The notes below the pieces were generated by a model. The model had not been told where the DNA came from, searched no databases, and saw only the letters and a list, made by a program, of their open reading frames with translations. Positions 1 through 6,076 of a stretch of 23,648 nucleotides of DNA are shown here, piece by piece (positions within the stretch are counted from its first letter, which is position 1; every line of letters starts with the position of its first letter). The position numbers and the translations under genes were made by a program. This DNA comes from an uncultured Oscillospiraceae bacterium (GTDB taxonomy: Bacteria; Bacillota; Clostridia; Oscillospirales; Ruminococcaceae), in the NCBI GenBank assembly GCA_934454435.1, contig CAKSGA010000025.1, forward strand, positions 1 to 23,648, written 5' to 3'.

Positions 1-1
1 T

Positions 2-178
2 GGCGTTGATTTTTGTGGAGAGTGCAATGAGTTCCCTTGTAAAAAAACGCAGGGATTGTTTGAAGAAATAGTATACAGGCAGTGGCTGGAAGGAAATCAA
101 CAAATTAAAGAATACGGTATAGAGGCATTTTGGAAAAATCATTCCGAAAATCCACATTATAAACCGTATAAAAAGTAA
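2..178 (+). CDS. DUF3795-like protein, C-terminal fragment (cut by left edge)
   Basis: An open frame enters from the left edge and stops at TAA 176-178, giving the last 58 residues of a protein. The visible part begins GVDFCGECNEFPCKK, with the Cys-x2-Cys...Cys pattern seen near the end of DUF3795 proteins, which are small Cys-rich proteins of unknown function. It then continues with a charged, aromatic tail (YRQWLEGNQQ...FWKNH). The cysteines suggest metal binding, but no function is known. It is followed by a hairpin terminator at 208-238. It points towards the minus-strand genes of the mobile region, so the two transcription units converge. The family call rests on a short stretch. Confidence 0.5.
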   Translation, partial: GVDFCGECNEFPCKKTQGLFEEIVYRQWLEGNQQIKEYGIEAFWKNHSENPHYKPYKK

Positions 179-207
179 TTAAAAATCCCGTTTGTCGAAC
201 AGTCTAT

Positions 208-238
208 AAAATCACCGAGAACTGCGCTCGGTGATTTT
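208..238. terminator. Bidirectional intrinsic terminator
   Basis: A perfect 12-bp stem (AAAATCACCGAG / CTCGGTGATTTT) closes a 7-base loop. The A/T ends give a short U-run on either strand. It lies between the convergent DUF3795-like gene and the YubB-like gene and probably serves both. Confidence 0.8.
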
Positions 239-244
239 CCGTTG

Positions 245-955
245 CTACGGCTCCTGCTGCTCACAATAGTCAGCCCTGCTTTCGGGGAACAGCGCTTCCT
301 CCATGCTTATAGCGTCCTCTGAAAACGTAGCGCACTCCTGTTCGGCAATAAGCTGCCCATTTTCGTACAGGCATGAACCGGCTATTCTTCCGCCAAGACT
401 AGCCCAGCAGTGATATATTCTAACGGCGGGATTAAGTTCAGCGAGCTTTCCAATCACCTTTATTGACGGATTGGCGGTTGTGACGAACCTCCATTTGTTG
501 TATTCAATTTCGTAGATATGGGAGTTAGTCAACTGTCCCCAGTTCTGATCGCACCAGTCGCTCCAATTCGGCGCTCTGTACTTTTGCAGACAGTCTATCA
601 TTCTTTTTCCGTCAGCAAAATAGCCGACGTCGGGATAGGGATAGCTGCCGGTGATACAGTGGTTGAAACCGTCATTGTTGCTGTAATATTCCTTGACGAG
701 CCTGAACAGCCTGTCATATTCATCGTTAGACAGCTTTTCAAGGTGATGGTCTGCTGTACCGGGATTTACCGCCGTCAGATAGCAGTCTATCTTTACCCGC
801 GACATACCTGCGGGAAGAGAGGCTAACTCGCCCGGCACAGGGAGGATTTTTGAAAAATCCAACATCGGATAATTCGGCGTCACAACGCTGTTTATCAGCT
901 TTTCAATGTCAGGCTGTGAACCGCCTAAATGCAGTTCATTTCGGATTTCGGGCAT
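245..955 (-). CDS. YubB (DUF1281)-like ferredoxin-fold protein of a mobile element
   Basis: The 236-residue protein starts MPEIRNELHLGG and has an early LDFSKILPVP segment. Its second half holds WCDQNWGQ, then a WRFVTTANPSIKVIGKLAELNP stretch, then an aromatic HCWASLGGRIAG strand ending in LYENGQ. This order (start motif, FxKIxPxP, xxNWG, P-x-P-hydrophobic helix, Y/W-x-E/G-G-G strand, YENGE-like end) matches the YubB/DUF1281 ferredoxin-like family, found mainly on plasmids and integrative elements. Its biochemical role is unknown. A GAAAGGAAA Shine-Dalgarno-like run precedes ATG 953-955. It is the most distal minus-strand gene of the mobile module in the window and is separated from the Rpn gene by a hairpin, so it may have its own promoter. 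I am fairly sure of the family by pattern only. Confidence 0.6.
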   Translation of the reverse strand: MPEIRNELHLGGSQPDIEKLINSVVTPNYPMLDFSKILPVPGELASLPAGMSRVKIDCYLTAVNPGTADHHLEKLSNDEYDRLFRLVKEYYSNNDGFNHCITGSYPYPDVGYFADGKRMIDCLQKYRAPNWSDWCDQNWGQLTNSHIYEIEYNKWRFVTTANPSIKVIGKLAELNPAVRIYHCWASLGGRIAGSCLYENGQLIAEQECATFSEDAISMEEALFPESRADYCEQQEP

Positions 956-978
956 TGGGGTTTCCTTTCTATAAAGCG

Positions 979-1012
979 AAAAGCCGACTGCATCTCTGCA
1001 ATCGGCTTTTTA
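979..1012. terminator. Intrinsic terminator after the Rpn-family gene
   Basis: The stem GCCGA-x-TGCA / TGCA-x-TCGGC is extended by AAAA/TTTT at its base. It lies just after the stop of the minus-strand Rpn gene, with T-rich sequence on both sides. Confidence 0.65.
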
Positions 1013-1032
1013 ATGTTCAGTTGTAGGCTTGA

Positions 1033-1818
1033 TTATGCGGAAGTCTTTTTGGCAAGTTCCTTTACTTCTTCTTCGTCAAGATCAAGTATTTCTGCTATCT
1101 CCTTAATGGAATAGGTTTTCTTTGCAAGCATTCTGAGAGCAGTTTCGATCCTATCTTCTTTAACTAATTCTTCAACAATTCTGCACATAGTCTGTACGCC
1201 CTCCTTTGAATTCTTATAGTAGCCGGCTCTGTCCGCAAGGACCTTGTAGCTGATAGCGTCGGGGTCAACACAGGTGAAGTCCCTCATCAGCTTTCCGAGC
1301 TTGGTGTCGTTTTGAATCTGGCTGTTTACATATATAATATGTGAGCCGTCATTGAATTTATCCGCCGTTCCGTTTATCATGCGGTCGATGATGTACAAAG
1401 GCTGATTTCCTTTGAGCACGTCGCTTTCCGTAATAAATATCACGAAACTTTCCGGCAGTTTGGAATAATCCTCGCCAACCAGCAGAGTATCAGAGTCGAT
1501 CATACTGCTGATATACCGTGCGCGCTGGGGATTTGCTCCGCTATCGCTGCGCTGTATCTCAATGTCGTACTTTTTGCCGTTTGTATCCTCGGCATACACG
1601 TCAAGCCTGACAGAATGAGTTCTGAGGCTGTTTATCGTGTACTGCGTCTTGGTTTCCTTAACGGTTATGTCGTTCCTGTCGAGAATGATCCTTATAACCA
1701 GCTCCGCGCAAGCCTTGTCAGAAAGAACGGCAGTCATAAAGTCATCATCCATAAGACGCATTTCCTTGATTTTGCTGATTATCTTTGCCCGTTTGAGTTC
1801 ATGGGTATTTTCATCCAT
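1033..1818 (-). CDS. Rpn-family PD-(D/E)XK nuclease / putative transposase
   Basis: The 261-residue protein is typical of the Rpn/PDDEXK_2 family, common in many copies in Ruminococcus-like genomes. It opens with a 'LMDDDFMTAVLSDKACAELVIRIIL' segment, the usual start of this family. The nuclease core is RLDVYAED (Asp73) followed by YDIEIQR (Glu87, with Gln89 where many nucleases have Lys), the D-E-x-Q form usual in Rpn proteins. The C-terminus (EDRIETALRMLAKKTYSIKEIAEILDLDEEEV) is the usual helical tail. E. coli RpnA is known to have DNA endonuclease activity and to promote RecA-independent recombination; here that is inferred. A GGAGG site lies 7 bases before ATG and a good promoter lies at 1847-1875. 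It is intact and not flanked by visible inverted ends, so it need not be an insertion sequence itself. Confidence 0.85.
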   Translation of the reverse strand: MDENTHELKRAKIISKIKEMRLMDDDFMTAVLSDKACAELVIRIILDRNDITVKETKTQYTINSLRTHSVRLDVYAEDTNGKKYDIEIQRSDSGANPQRARYISSMIDSDTLLVGEDYSKLPESFVIFITESDVLKGNQPLYIIDRMINGTADKFNDGSHIIYVNSQIQNDTKLGKLMRDFTCVDPDAISYKVLADRAGYYKNSKEGVQTMCRIVEELVKEDRIETALRMLAKKTYSIKEIAEILDLDEEEVKELAKKTSA

Positions 1819-1846
1819 AATAGAACCTCCATGCTATCCTAATTAT

Positions 1847-1875
1847 ATTTTATCACAAATCAGATTGTTCGTCAA
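1847..1875 (-). promoter_or_regulatory. Promoter of the Rpn-family gene
   Basis: On the minus strand, TTGACG (1870-1875) and TAAAAT (1847-1852) are separated by 17 bases, 29 bases before the start codon. It makes the Rpn gene independent of the parAB transcript. Confidence 0.6.
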
Positions 1876-1885
1876 GTGGAACTGT

Positions 1886-2911
1886 TCAGCTTTGTTTATA
1901 TATGTCAAGAAACTTGATGAAAAAATCCTCCTGCTGCAAGCAGAAGTTCAGATATTCCTGCACCGTACTGTCATCGACCTTGCCGATAGTACTGCGTATC
2001 GTTTCGCGGTCAAAGCTGACGGAAACATCTGGCAGGTCATCGTATTCGACCTCATGCTTTGGGACATCGCTGTCAGAGGTCGGAGGTTCAGCGGGAACAA
2101 CGGATTTTTCAGATGTCTCCGGTTCGCTCGCGGTATCCTCGAGTTCTTCGACCGGCTGTGGCTTGGCTTTCGGAACTTTGCCGGATATTATCCCGGAGAT
2201 TTCGTCCTCATCAAATCCGAAACCGTTCCGGGAGATAAGCCGCTGCGCCGCCTTTTCATTTATCGTTGCCTTCGAGTTATCTTTAAGCCAGTCGGCAAGT
2301 ACGGATTGATTACCTGCGGAGAGGTCAGCGAGGTAAACGGCAGTCATAATATTGAACCTGCCGTCATTTAGCTGCTCAAGCAGGCATTCCTCAAGCCTTG
2401 CGCACCTGATGTAGCGCTCTATGGTCTTGCGTGACAGCCCGTACTGTTCAGCCATGATTTTCTTGACGCCGTAGCCGTTTTTCTTTCCGACTATTCTGCC
2501 GAGGACGTCGTACTGCATTTTGTATGCTTTTATCAGCTCCACCACCGACAGGCTGTGCCGCTGGCAGAGGTTCGTATCAAGCATCATCAGCTGTGCGTGA
2601 TCCTCGTCGGTTTCCTTGATTACCGCATTGATTTCAGTCCAACCGAGCTTTTCGCAGGCTCTCACGCGGTTATGTCCCGCGATAATACGGTACTTCTCGC
2701 CGGCGGGAGTGACGATTATCGGGGAGAGCAGACCGTTTTCTTCAATTGAAGCCGCAAGGCTTTCAAGCGCCTCGTCCGTGTATGGCTGGAACGGCTGATT
2801 TTCCCATGAAACAAGGCGGTTCAGCGGTATTTTCTTTTCAGCAATCCCAGAATCGTCCTGAAAGAACGCGGCTCCGTCGTAAGTTCCGCTGTTGCGTGAT
2901 AAGTTCAGCAT
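1886..2911 (-). CDS. parB: ParB/Spo0J-family partition protein
   Basis: The 341-residue protein has the ParB N-terminal nuclease-like/CTPase domain at about 26-115: IPLNRLVSWENQPF, then SLAASIEENGLLSPIIVTP, then GEKYRIIAGHNRVRA (79-85, the GxxRxxA box in a GHNRVRA form), then LDTNLCQR. A helix-turn-helix follows at about 153-172 (MAEQYGLSRKTIERYIRCARL). Residues 230-300 are acidic and low in complexity, and a short C-terminal part may dimerise. ParB proteins load onto parS sites and partner a ParA ATPase. Its ATG overlaps the parA stop by one base (TAATG), so translation is coupled. The GHNRVRA box is the form common on plasmids and integrative elements rather than the chromosomal GERRxRA. 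No parS site was identified with confidence. Confidence 0.88.
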   Translation of the reverse strand: MLNLSRNSGTYDGAAFFQDDSGIAEKKIPLNRLVSWENQPFQPYTDEALESLAASIEENGLLSPIIVTPAGEKYRIIAGHNRVRACEKLGWTEINAVIKETDEDHAQLMMLDTNLCQRHSLSVVELIKAYKMQYDVLGRIVGKKNGYGVKKIMAEQYGLSRKTIERYIRCARLEECLLEQLNDGRFNIMTAVYLADLSAGNQSVLADWLKDNSKATINEKAAQRLISRNGFGFDEDEISGIISGKVPKAKPQPVEELEDTASEPETSEKSVVPAEPPTSDSDVPKHEVEYDDLPDVSVSFDRETIRSTIGKVDDSTVQEYLNFCLQQEDFFIKFLDIYKQS

Positions 2912-3681
2912 TATTCTCCCTCCCTTGTGAGTATCTCGACGACAAGTTCTCTGTACTGCTTTCCGATACTGCTGCTCTTGCTGCGGATAAGTGATTTTCT
3001 GTTAGCAGAGCTGTACGCCGCCTCGATCCGGCGGGGAATTTTTGTGGAATAAACCAGGTCTGAGTATTCTTTGGAAAGCACTTCGTCTACCTCTTTGGTC
3101 ATTTTGGTGTTATCTACCATTGTTTCGACTATTCCGCATATCGTCAGATTTTTGTTGGTATTCTTTCGGATAGCGTTGACGACCTGCTCAAACTGTATCA
3201 AACCGTTCACGCTGAACATCTGAGTTTGAACAGGTACGATTATGCCGTCCGCTGCCGCAAGCGCGTTGTGGACAAGCATTCCGAGAGATGGCGGGCAGTC
3301 GATGAGAATGTAGTCGTAGATTTCAAGCGAACTATCATTCATTAGAGCATTGCGAAGTATCTGTATCTGCTCTCTGCACATCATCTGCGCAAGGAACATC
3401 TCCGCACTGGAGAGCATGATGTCAGCAGGTATGTAGTCGATATGTTCGTCTACATTGCTGATTATGCAGTCATGCGGCTCGCATTCACCCTTGAGTATGT
3501 GGAGCAGTGTGCGGCGATTAGGTTCGAAATCATATCCGAGATAATCTGAAAGATTAGCCTGCGGGTCTGTATCTATGCAAAGCACTTTCTTTCCTTTTTC
3601 AGCAATAGCTGCTGCGATATTAACAACGGTAGTGGTTTTGCCGACTCCGCCTTTCTGGTTTGCAACTGCGATTATTTTCAT
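2911..3681 (-). CDS. parA: ParA-family partition ATPase
   Basis: The 256-residue protein begins MKIIAVANQKGGVGKTTTVVNIA, with the deviant Walker A motif KGGVGKTT at 10-17. It has VLCIDTDPQANLSDYLG (motif A') and YDYILIDCPPSLGMLVHNAL (Walker B). There is no N-terminal HTH domain, so it is the short Soj/type Ib-like form. It forms an ATP-dependent gradient on the nucleoid that positions ParB-bound DNA. An AGGAGG site lies 8 bases before ATG. A TATAAT at 3719-3724 (minus strand) could be its -10, with only a weak -35. A strongly structured sequence at 3726-3800 lies just upstream. Together with parB and the replication-initiator-like gene it forms a plasmid-type maintenance module within the integrated element. 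Confidence 0.92.
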   Translation of the reverse strand: MKIIAVANQKGGVGKTTTVVNIAAAIAEKGKKVLCIDTDPQANLSDYLGYDFEPNRRTLLHILKGECEPHDCIISNVDEHIDYIPADIMLSSAEMFLAQMMCREQIQILRNALMNDSSLEIYDYILIDCPPSLGMLVHNALAAADGIIVPVQTQMFSVNGLIQFEQVVNAIRKNTNKNLTICGIVETMVDNTKMTKEVDEVLSKEYSDLVYSTKIPRRIEAAYSSANRKSLIRSKSSSIGKQYRELVVEILTREGE

Positions 3682-3725
3682 TGTGGTTTCCTCCTAAAAT
3701 CGTTGTTCTTCCTTTGTGATTATAT

Positions 3726-3800
3726 ACGCATAGAAAGGCGGCGAGGAAGACACGGCTGATTGCCGACACCGCCTGTCGGGTAGCTAGTCCGTCTATGCGT
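3726..3800. other. Structured element with possible pseudoknot upstream of parA
   Basis: The outer arms ACGCATAGA (3726-3734) and TCTATGCGT (3792-3800) are perfect inverted repeats. Inside, CCGACA (3763-3768) and TGTCGG (3774-3779) form a hairpin whose 5-base loop CCGCC (3769-3773) is complementary to GGCGG at 3737-3741, so the loop could make a pseudoknot. An alternative small hairpin is CGGC (3753-3756)/GCCG (3762-3765). It fills the gap between the HTH gene and parA. It could be a partition or origin site in DNA, or a structured or antisense RNA. No family was recognised. Confidence 0.5.
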
Positions 3801-3827
3801 TTGCTAAAGCTCTTGGGAGCATATAGC

Positions 3828-4121
3828 CTAGGTGTTCTTTGAGTTCATGTTATTGAAGTATTCAAGAACAGCTTTTTTAGGGATTAGCAATTTCCCATGA
3901 GGACCTGAACCAGAGCGGACACTGGGAATGTCACCACTTCGAATAAGTTTACGAATTGTATATTGCGAAATCCCATGTACCAACGATGAACATTCCTGAA
4001 TGGTAAGCATTTCCGGAATTGTACTATCGGACGATTTGCTTATGTCGTCTGGCGTTTTAATAATGCTTTCAAGGAACATACATACTAATGAGATGAACTG
4101 TTCCTTTTGCTGTTTTGTCAT
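3828..4121 (-). CDS. Excisionase-type helix-turn-helix DNA-binding protein
   Basis: The protein is about 97 residues from ATG 4119-4121 (MTKQQKEQF). A GTG codon at 4125-4127 and another at 4134-4136 are alternative starts; GAGG upstream fits the GTG at 4125-4127 well, so the start is uncertain. The C-terminal 60 residues form a MerR/excisionase-like winged helix: EMLTIQECSSLV, then QYTIRKLIRSGDIPSVRSG, then GKLLIPKKAVLEYFNN (helix, recognition helix, wing, helix), as in HTH_17 family proteins. In integrative elements such proteins act as excisionases or as small regulators. No integrase is adjacent, and it sits between the rep gene and parA. A regulatory or replication-accessory role is therefore as likely as excision. 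Confidence 0.7.
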   Translation of the reverse strand: MTKQQKEQFISLVCMFLESIIKTPDDISKSSDSTIPEMLTIQECSSLVHGISQYTIRKLIRSGDIPSVRSGSGPHGKLLIPKKAVLEYFNNMNSKNT

Positions 4122-4165
4122 AATCACGATAAGCACCTCAATTTCTATTTGTTAAGATAATCAAC

Positions 4166-5395
4166 CTATATACTGAGATATGTCTTACAAAAATCTCTCA
4201 TCTCTGCATATCCCTCAAAACCAAACTCGTTCTGCGGAAGCATGAGATATTCACAGGTTTGCTGGAATATTGCGGTTTTCAGATATGCCGGCAGGCTATG
4301 TATCTTTCCGCGTTTCTTGTAAACCTTGTCGGATACCTGCATGATGATATCACGGTTGACATAGCTGATCGTTTTCTTGATCACATTCGGTGCGACCTCG
4401 CAGGAGCCTAATTTAACGGGCTTGTCCGTTGTCATCAGTTCGCATATTGCCTTGACGGCACAATCTGCAAAGTTTGAACCGGTAATAGGGATTATTCCAT
4501 AATACCCGATAGAAGAACGAACCTTTTCAGCCAGTTCTTCCGAGTTTTCAACAAACTGTTCGGCTGAATTTTCAGCAGGTGTGGACCTTTCAATCATATA
4601 AAGATTTTTTCTTTTTGATTGATTATATTTAGATTTGTCCTCCCTTTGGGCGGAACTTGTTCCGTCGTTTTGGCAGAACTTGTTCTGACCTTTTGGTGGA
4701 ACCTGTTCTGACTTTTCGGCGGAACTTGTTCCGACTTTTGGGCGGGACTTGTTCTGACCTTTTGGCGGAACTTGTTCCGACCTTTCGGCGGAACTGGTCA
4801 GCCATGCGGTCTGAGAGTGGTTTTCTTCTACGGTTTCCGCGCATTTGCTGCCGTTTTCTCCGTAAAAATCGCTTGGATTTTTCTGAGATTGAGCTGAAAA
4901 GGGTAATGCAGAATTGCTGAAAGAAGAAATTTCATTTTCAGTTTGAATAGGGTTTTCAACACTTTCAACAGTGCTTTTCCGTTCCTCACGCGCCATTACT
5001 TTGAGCTGATTTTTCTCATAAGCGGCAGGCTTGATTTCTTCAGAAATGCTCTTGCCCATTTCAATAAGAGAAAGTATTTTCTCAAAATCATCGATGAGGT
5101 AGAAACATCTTCGGGCAGGCATACCGCGCGTTTCACACTTTATGAGATTGAGGTCAACAAGCGCTTTGATACAGCGTTTCTGCTGTTTTTCTGAAAGTGA
5201 AGTGCTTTCCTGCAAATCAGGGACGGTAGAGTAGAACCAACCGTCATCATCGAGCATTTCACGCTCGGAATAGTAATACCATTTGGCGACAAGCGCGCCA
5301 TAGATAATCGTTTCGCTGAGTCCTATTGCATGGGCAAGAGGGCGGTTGAACGAGATTGTGTTATCCGGATTGAGTACAAGGTAGAACGGGTTCAT
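4166..5395 (-). CDS. Replication-initiator-like winged-helix protein (RepA_N / DUF6017-like)
   Basis: The 409-residue protein has an N-terminal winged-helix-like domain (about 1-105): FNRPLAHAIGLSETIIYGALVAKWYYYS, then DDGWFYSTVPDLQESTSLSEKQQKRCIKALVDLNLIKCETRGMPARRCFYL. The layout (host gene-like 'A..IYG.L', 'GWFY', 'L.E.T.LS.K.....I..L...GLI') matches initiators of the RepA_N type and phage-like replication proteins. A long low-complexity linker (110-265) follows, with a 23-residue repeat starting TSSAE at 200, 223 and 246. It is encoded by seven 23-bp DNA repeats. The C-terminal domain (about 280-409, ending MLPQNEFGFEGYAEMRDFCKTYLSI) resembles DUF6017. I infer initiation of element replication. 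The gene overlaps the preceding small ORF by ATGA and leads the hth-parA-parB series. The exact family is not certain. Confidence 0.7.
   Translation of the reverse strand: MNPFYLVLNPDNTISFNRPLAHAIGLSETIIYGALVAKWYYYSEREMLDDDGWFYSTVPDLQESTSLSEKQQKRCIKALVDLNLIKCETRGMPARRCFYLIDDFEKILSLIEMGKSISEEIKPAAYEKNQLKVMAREERKSTVESVENPIQTENEISSFSNSALPFSAQSQKNPSDFYGENGSKCAETVEENHSQTAWLTSSAERSEQVPPKGQNKSRPKVGTSSAEKSEQVPPKGQNKFCQNDGTSSAQREDKSKYNQSKRKNLYMIERSTPAENSAEQFVENSEELAEKVRSSIGYYGIIPITGSNFADCAVKAICELMTTDKPVKLGSCEVAPNVIKKTISYVNRDIIMQVSDKVYKKRGKIHSLPAYLKTAIFQQTCEYLMLPQNEFGFEGYAEMRDFCKTYLSI
4648..4795. repeat. Seven 23-bp palindromic direct repeats inside the rep gene (iteron-like)
   Basis: The GAAC (or GGAC) landmark recurs at 4653, 4676, 4699, 4722, 4745, 4768 and 4791, exactly 23 bases apart each time. 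The common core is CGGAACTTGTTCCG, a 6-bp inverted repeat with a 2-base centre, followed by a GACCTTTT-like spacer. The last copy is a half unit and a decayed copy may precede the first. Because 23 is not a multiple of 3, successive copies are read in different frames, and the protein repeat is therefore 23 residues long. Confidence 0.9.
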
Positions 5396-5565
5396 GAGAG
5401 CCTCGCTTCCTTACAGCACCGGTAGACGGGAATTGAATTGTAGGTCATTGTGGTTCTCCAATCAATCAGTTCAGGGTTATGTCTGAGAGATATAGCATAG
5501 ATGGCGGCACGAACCCTGACCATGCCGCCGTTCGGTTGATCGTTCCTATCTATGCCTGTTATCAT
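5392..5565 (-). CDS. Small ORF coupled to the rep gene, function unknown
   Basis: The ORF has 57 residues from ATG 5563-5565 (MITGIDRNDQPNGG...), ending RCCKEARLS. Its TGA stop overlaps the rep start as ATGA, which is typical of translational coupling and is the main reason to take it as real. There is no strong Shine-Dalgarno site before any candidate start. The frame could also extend upstream to a GTG at 5620-5622, but that start lies within a terminator hairpin, so I chose the ATG. It could be a leader peptide that sets rep translation. No family is recognised. Confidence 0.4.
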   Translation of the reverse strand: MITGIDRNDQPNGGMVRVRAAIYAISLRHNPELIDWRTTMTYNSIPVYRCCKEARLS

Positions 5566-5608
5566 AACTTGAAGCAGAATAAAATTCTGTATCAAAGTGG
5601 TAACCAAT

Positions 5609-5634
5609 AAAAAAGCAGCCACTTTCGTGACTGC
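5609..5634 (-). terminator. Minus-strand intrinsic terminator upstream of the rep operon
   Basis: On the minus strand GCAGTCAC-GAAA-GTGGCTGC (one mismatch in 8 bp) is followed by six T. No gene lies upstream on this strand before the attachment site, so it could be an attenuator controlling rep, or could stop transcription entering the element from the flank. Confidence 0.65.
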
Positions 5635-5659
5635 AAGATCAGTTTATGGTAAAGCTATC

Positions 5660-5709
5660 CCTATTTCTTCAGACACTTGAATATGTTCAATTGTTGTGAA
5701 AGAAATAGG
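5660..5709. repeat. Palindromic region between rep and the attachment site
   Basis: CCTATTTCTT (5660-5669) and AAGAAATAGG (5700-5709) are perfect inverted arms. A second inner palindrome TTGAA-TATG-TTCAA lies at 5677-5690. It lies in the gene-less stretch beside the attachment site and could be an operator or a recombination-protein binding site. Confidence 0.45.
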
Positions 5710-5792
5710 TACCTGGTGTTTATCATCTACACAACATCTACAAATCAAATTCCGAATAGATATATTTGGAAAACCTTGACTATTTGATTATA

Positions 5793-5854
5793 TTTCGCAT
5801 CGTATTTTGCCTTTTTCTGGCATGATGTACCAAAAAATATTAAACGATACGAAA
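5793..5854. repeat. Inverted repeat beside the attachment site
   Basis: TTTCGCATCGTAT (5793-5805) and AAACGATACGAAA (5842-5854) are inverted copies matching at 11 of 13 bases, ending 20 bases before the tRNA remnant. Such paired sites near an att core are usual for tyrosine-recombinase arm sites; that is inference. Confidence 0.4.
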
Positions 5855-5873
5855 CATAATATAGCGGTCATTT

Positions 5874-5918
5874 TTGGGGTGGTAGAGGCCGCAGGTTCAA
5901 ATCCTGTCACTCAGACCA
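5874..5918 (+). other. attR-type site: 3' end of tRNA-Pro(GGG)
   Basis: These 45 bases match the 3' part of a tRNA from anticodon loop to CCA: loop TTGGGGT (anticodon GGG), stem strand GGTAG, variable loop AGGCC, T-arm GCAGG-TTCAAAT-CCTGT, acceptor strand CACTCAG, discriminator A and CCA. Bases before 5874 (CATTT) cannot pair with GGTAG, so the 5' half is absent. A strong terminator follows directly. This fits integration of an element into a tRNA-Pro 3' end, with the element to the left and the native flank to the right. An intact tRNA starting CTGAGTG is predicted beyond the left edge. Confidence 0.8.
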
Positions 5919-5922
5919 AACG

Positions 5923-5957
5923 ACCGCTTCTCGAAAGAGGAGCGGTTTTTTGTTTTT
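5923..5957 (+). terminator. Native terminator of the interrupted tRNA-Pro gene
   Basis: CCGCTTCTC-GAAA-GAGGAGCGG (9 bp with one G-U pair, GAAA loop) is followed by TTTTTTG and five more T. It starts five bases after the tRNA CCA, which shows that the right side of the remnant is the original chromosomal flank. Confidence 0.85.
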
Positions 5958-5972
5958 GGGGCGGTATATGGC

Positions 5973-6035
5973 TTATAGGTCGGATTTGCAGGAGCCGCAG
6001 CCGTGTTTTTTGCCGCAAACCGGGCAAATGCAGAC
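5973..6035 (-). pseudogene. Cys-rich zinc-knuckle-like fragment
   Basis: Between two stops, the minus strand reads VCICPVCGKKHGCGSCKSDL, a dense Cys pattern (CxC..C...C..C) like small metal-binding proteins. An AAAGGAG site and GTG TGT AAG lie just upstream but in another frame, so a one-base indel may have broken a tiny gene downstream of tetR. It is very short, and a chance frame cannot be excluded. Confidence 0.25.
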
Positions 6036-6076
6036 TTACACACGGCTTTCTCCTTTTTGCAAACTGCTGCCATGAA

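Noticed and set aside
1033..1818. The Rpn-family gene as a complete insertion sequence
   Set aside because: No terminal inverted repeats or target duplications are visible around it; it has an ordinary promoter and terminator.
4648..4795. CRISPR array
   Set aside because: The 23-bp units are directly adjacent with no unique spacers and lie inside an open coding frame.
4629..4844. A 71-residue minus-strand gene inside the rep gene
   Set aside because: It is another frame of the 23-bp repeats, which stay open in all frames; it has no start signal of its own.
5392..5520. Similarity of VRAAIYAISLRHN in the small ORF to the serine-recombinase start (RAAIYARVS)
   Set aside because: The match is only a few residues, the catalytic Ser context is missing and the ORF is far too short.
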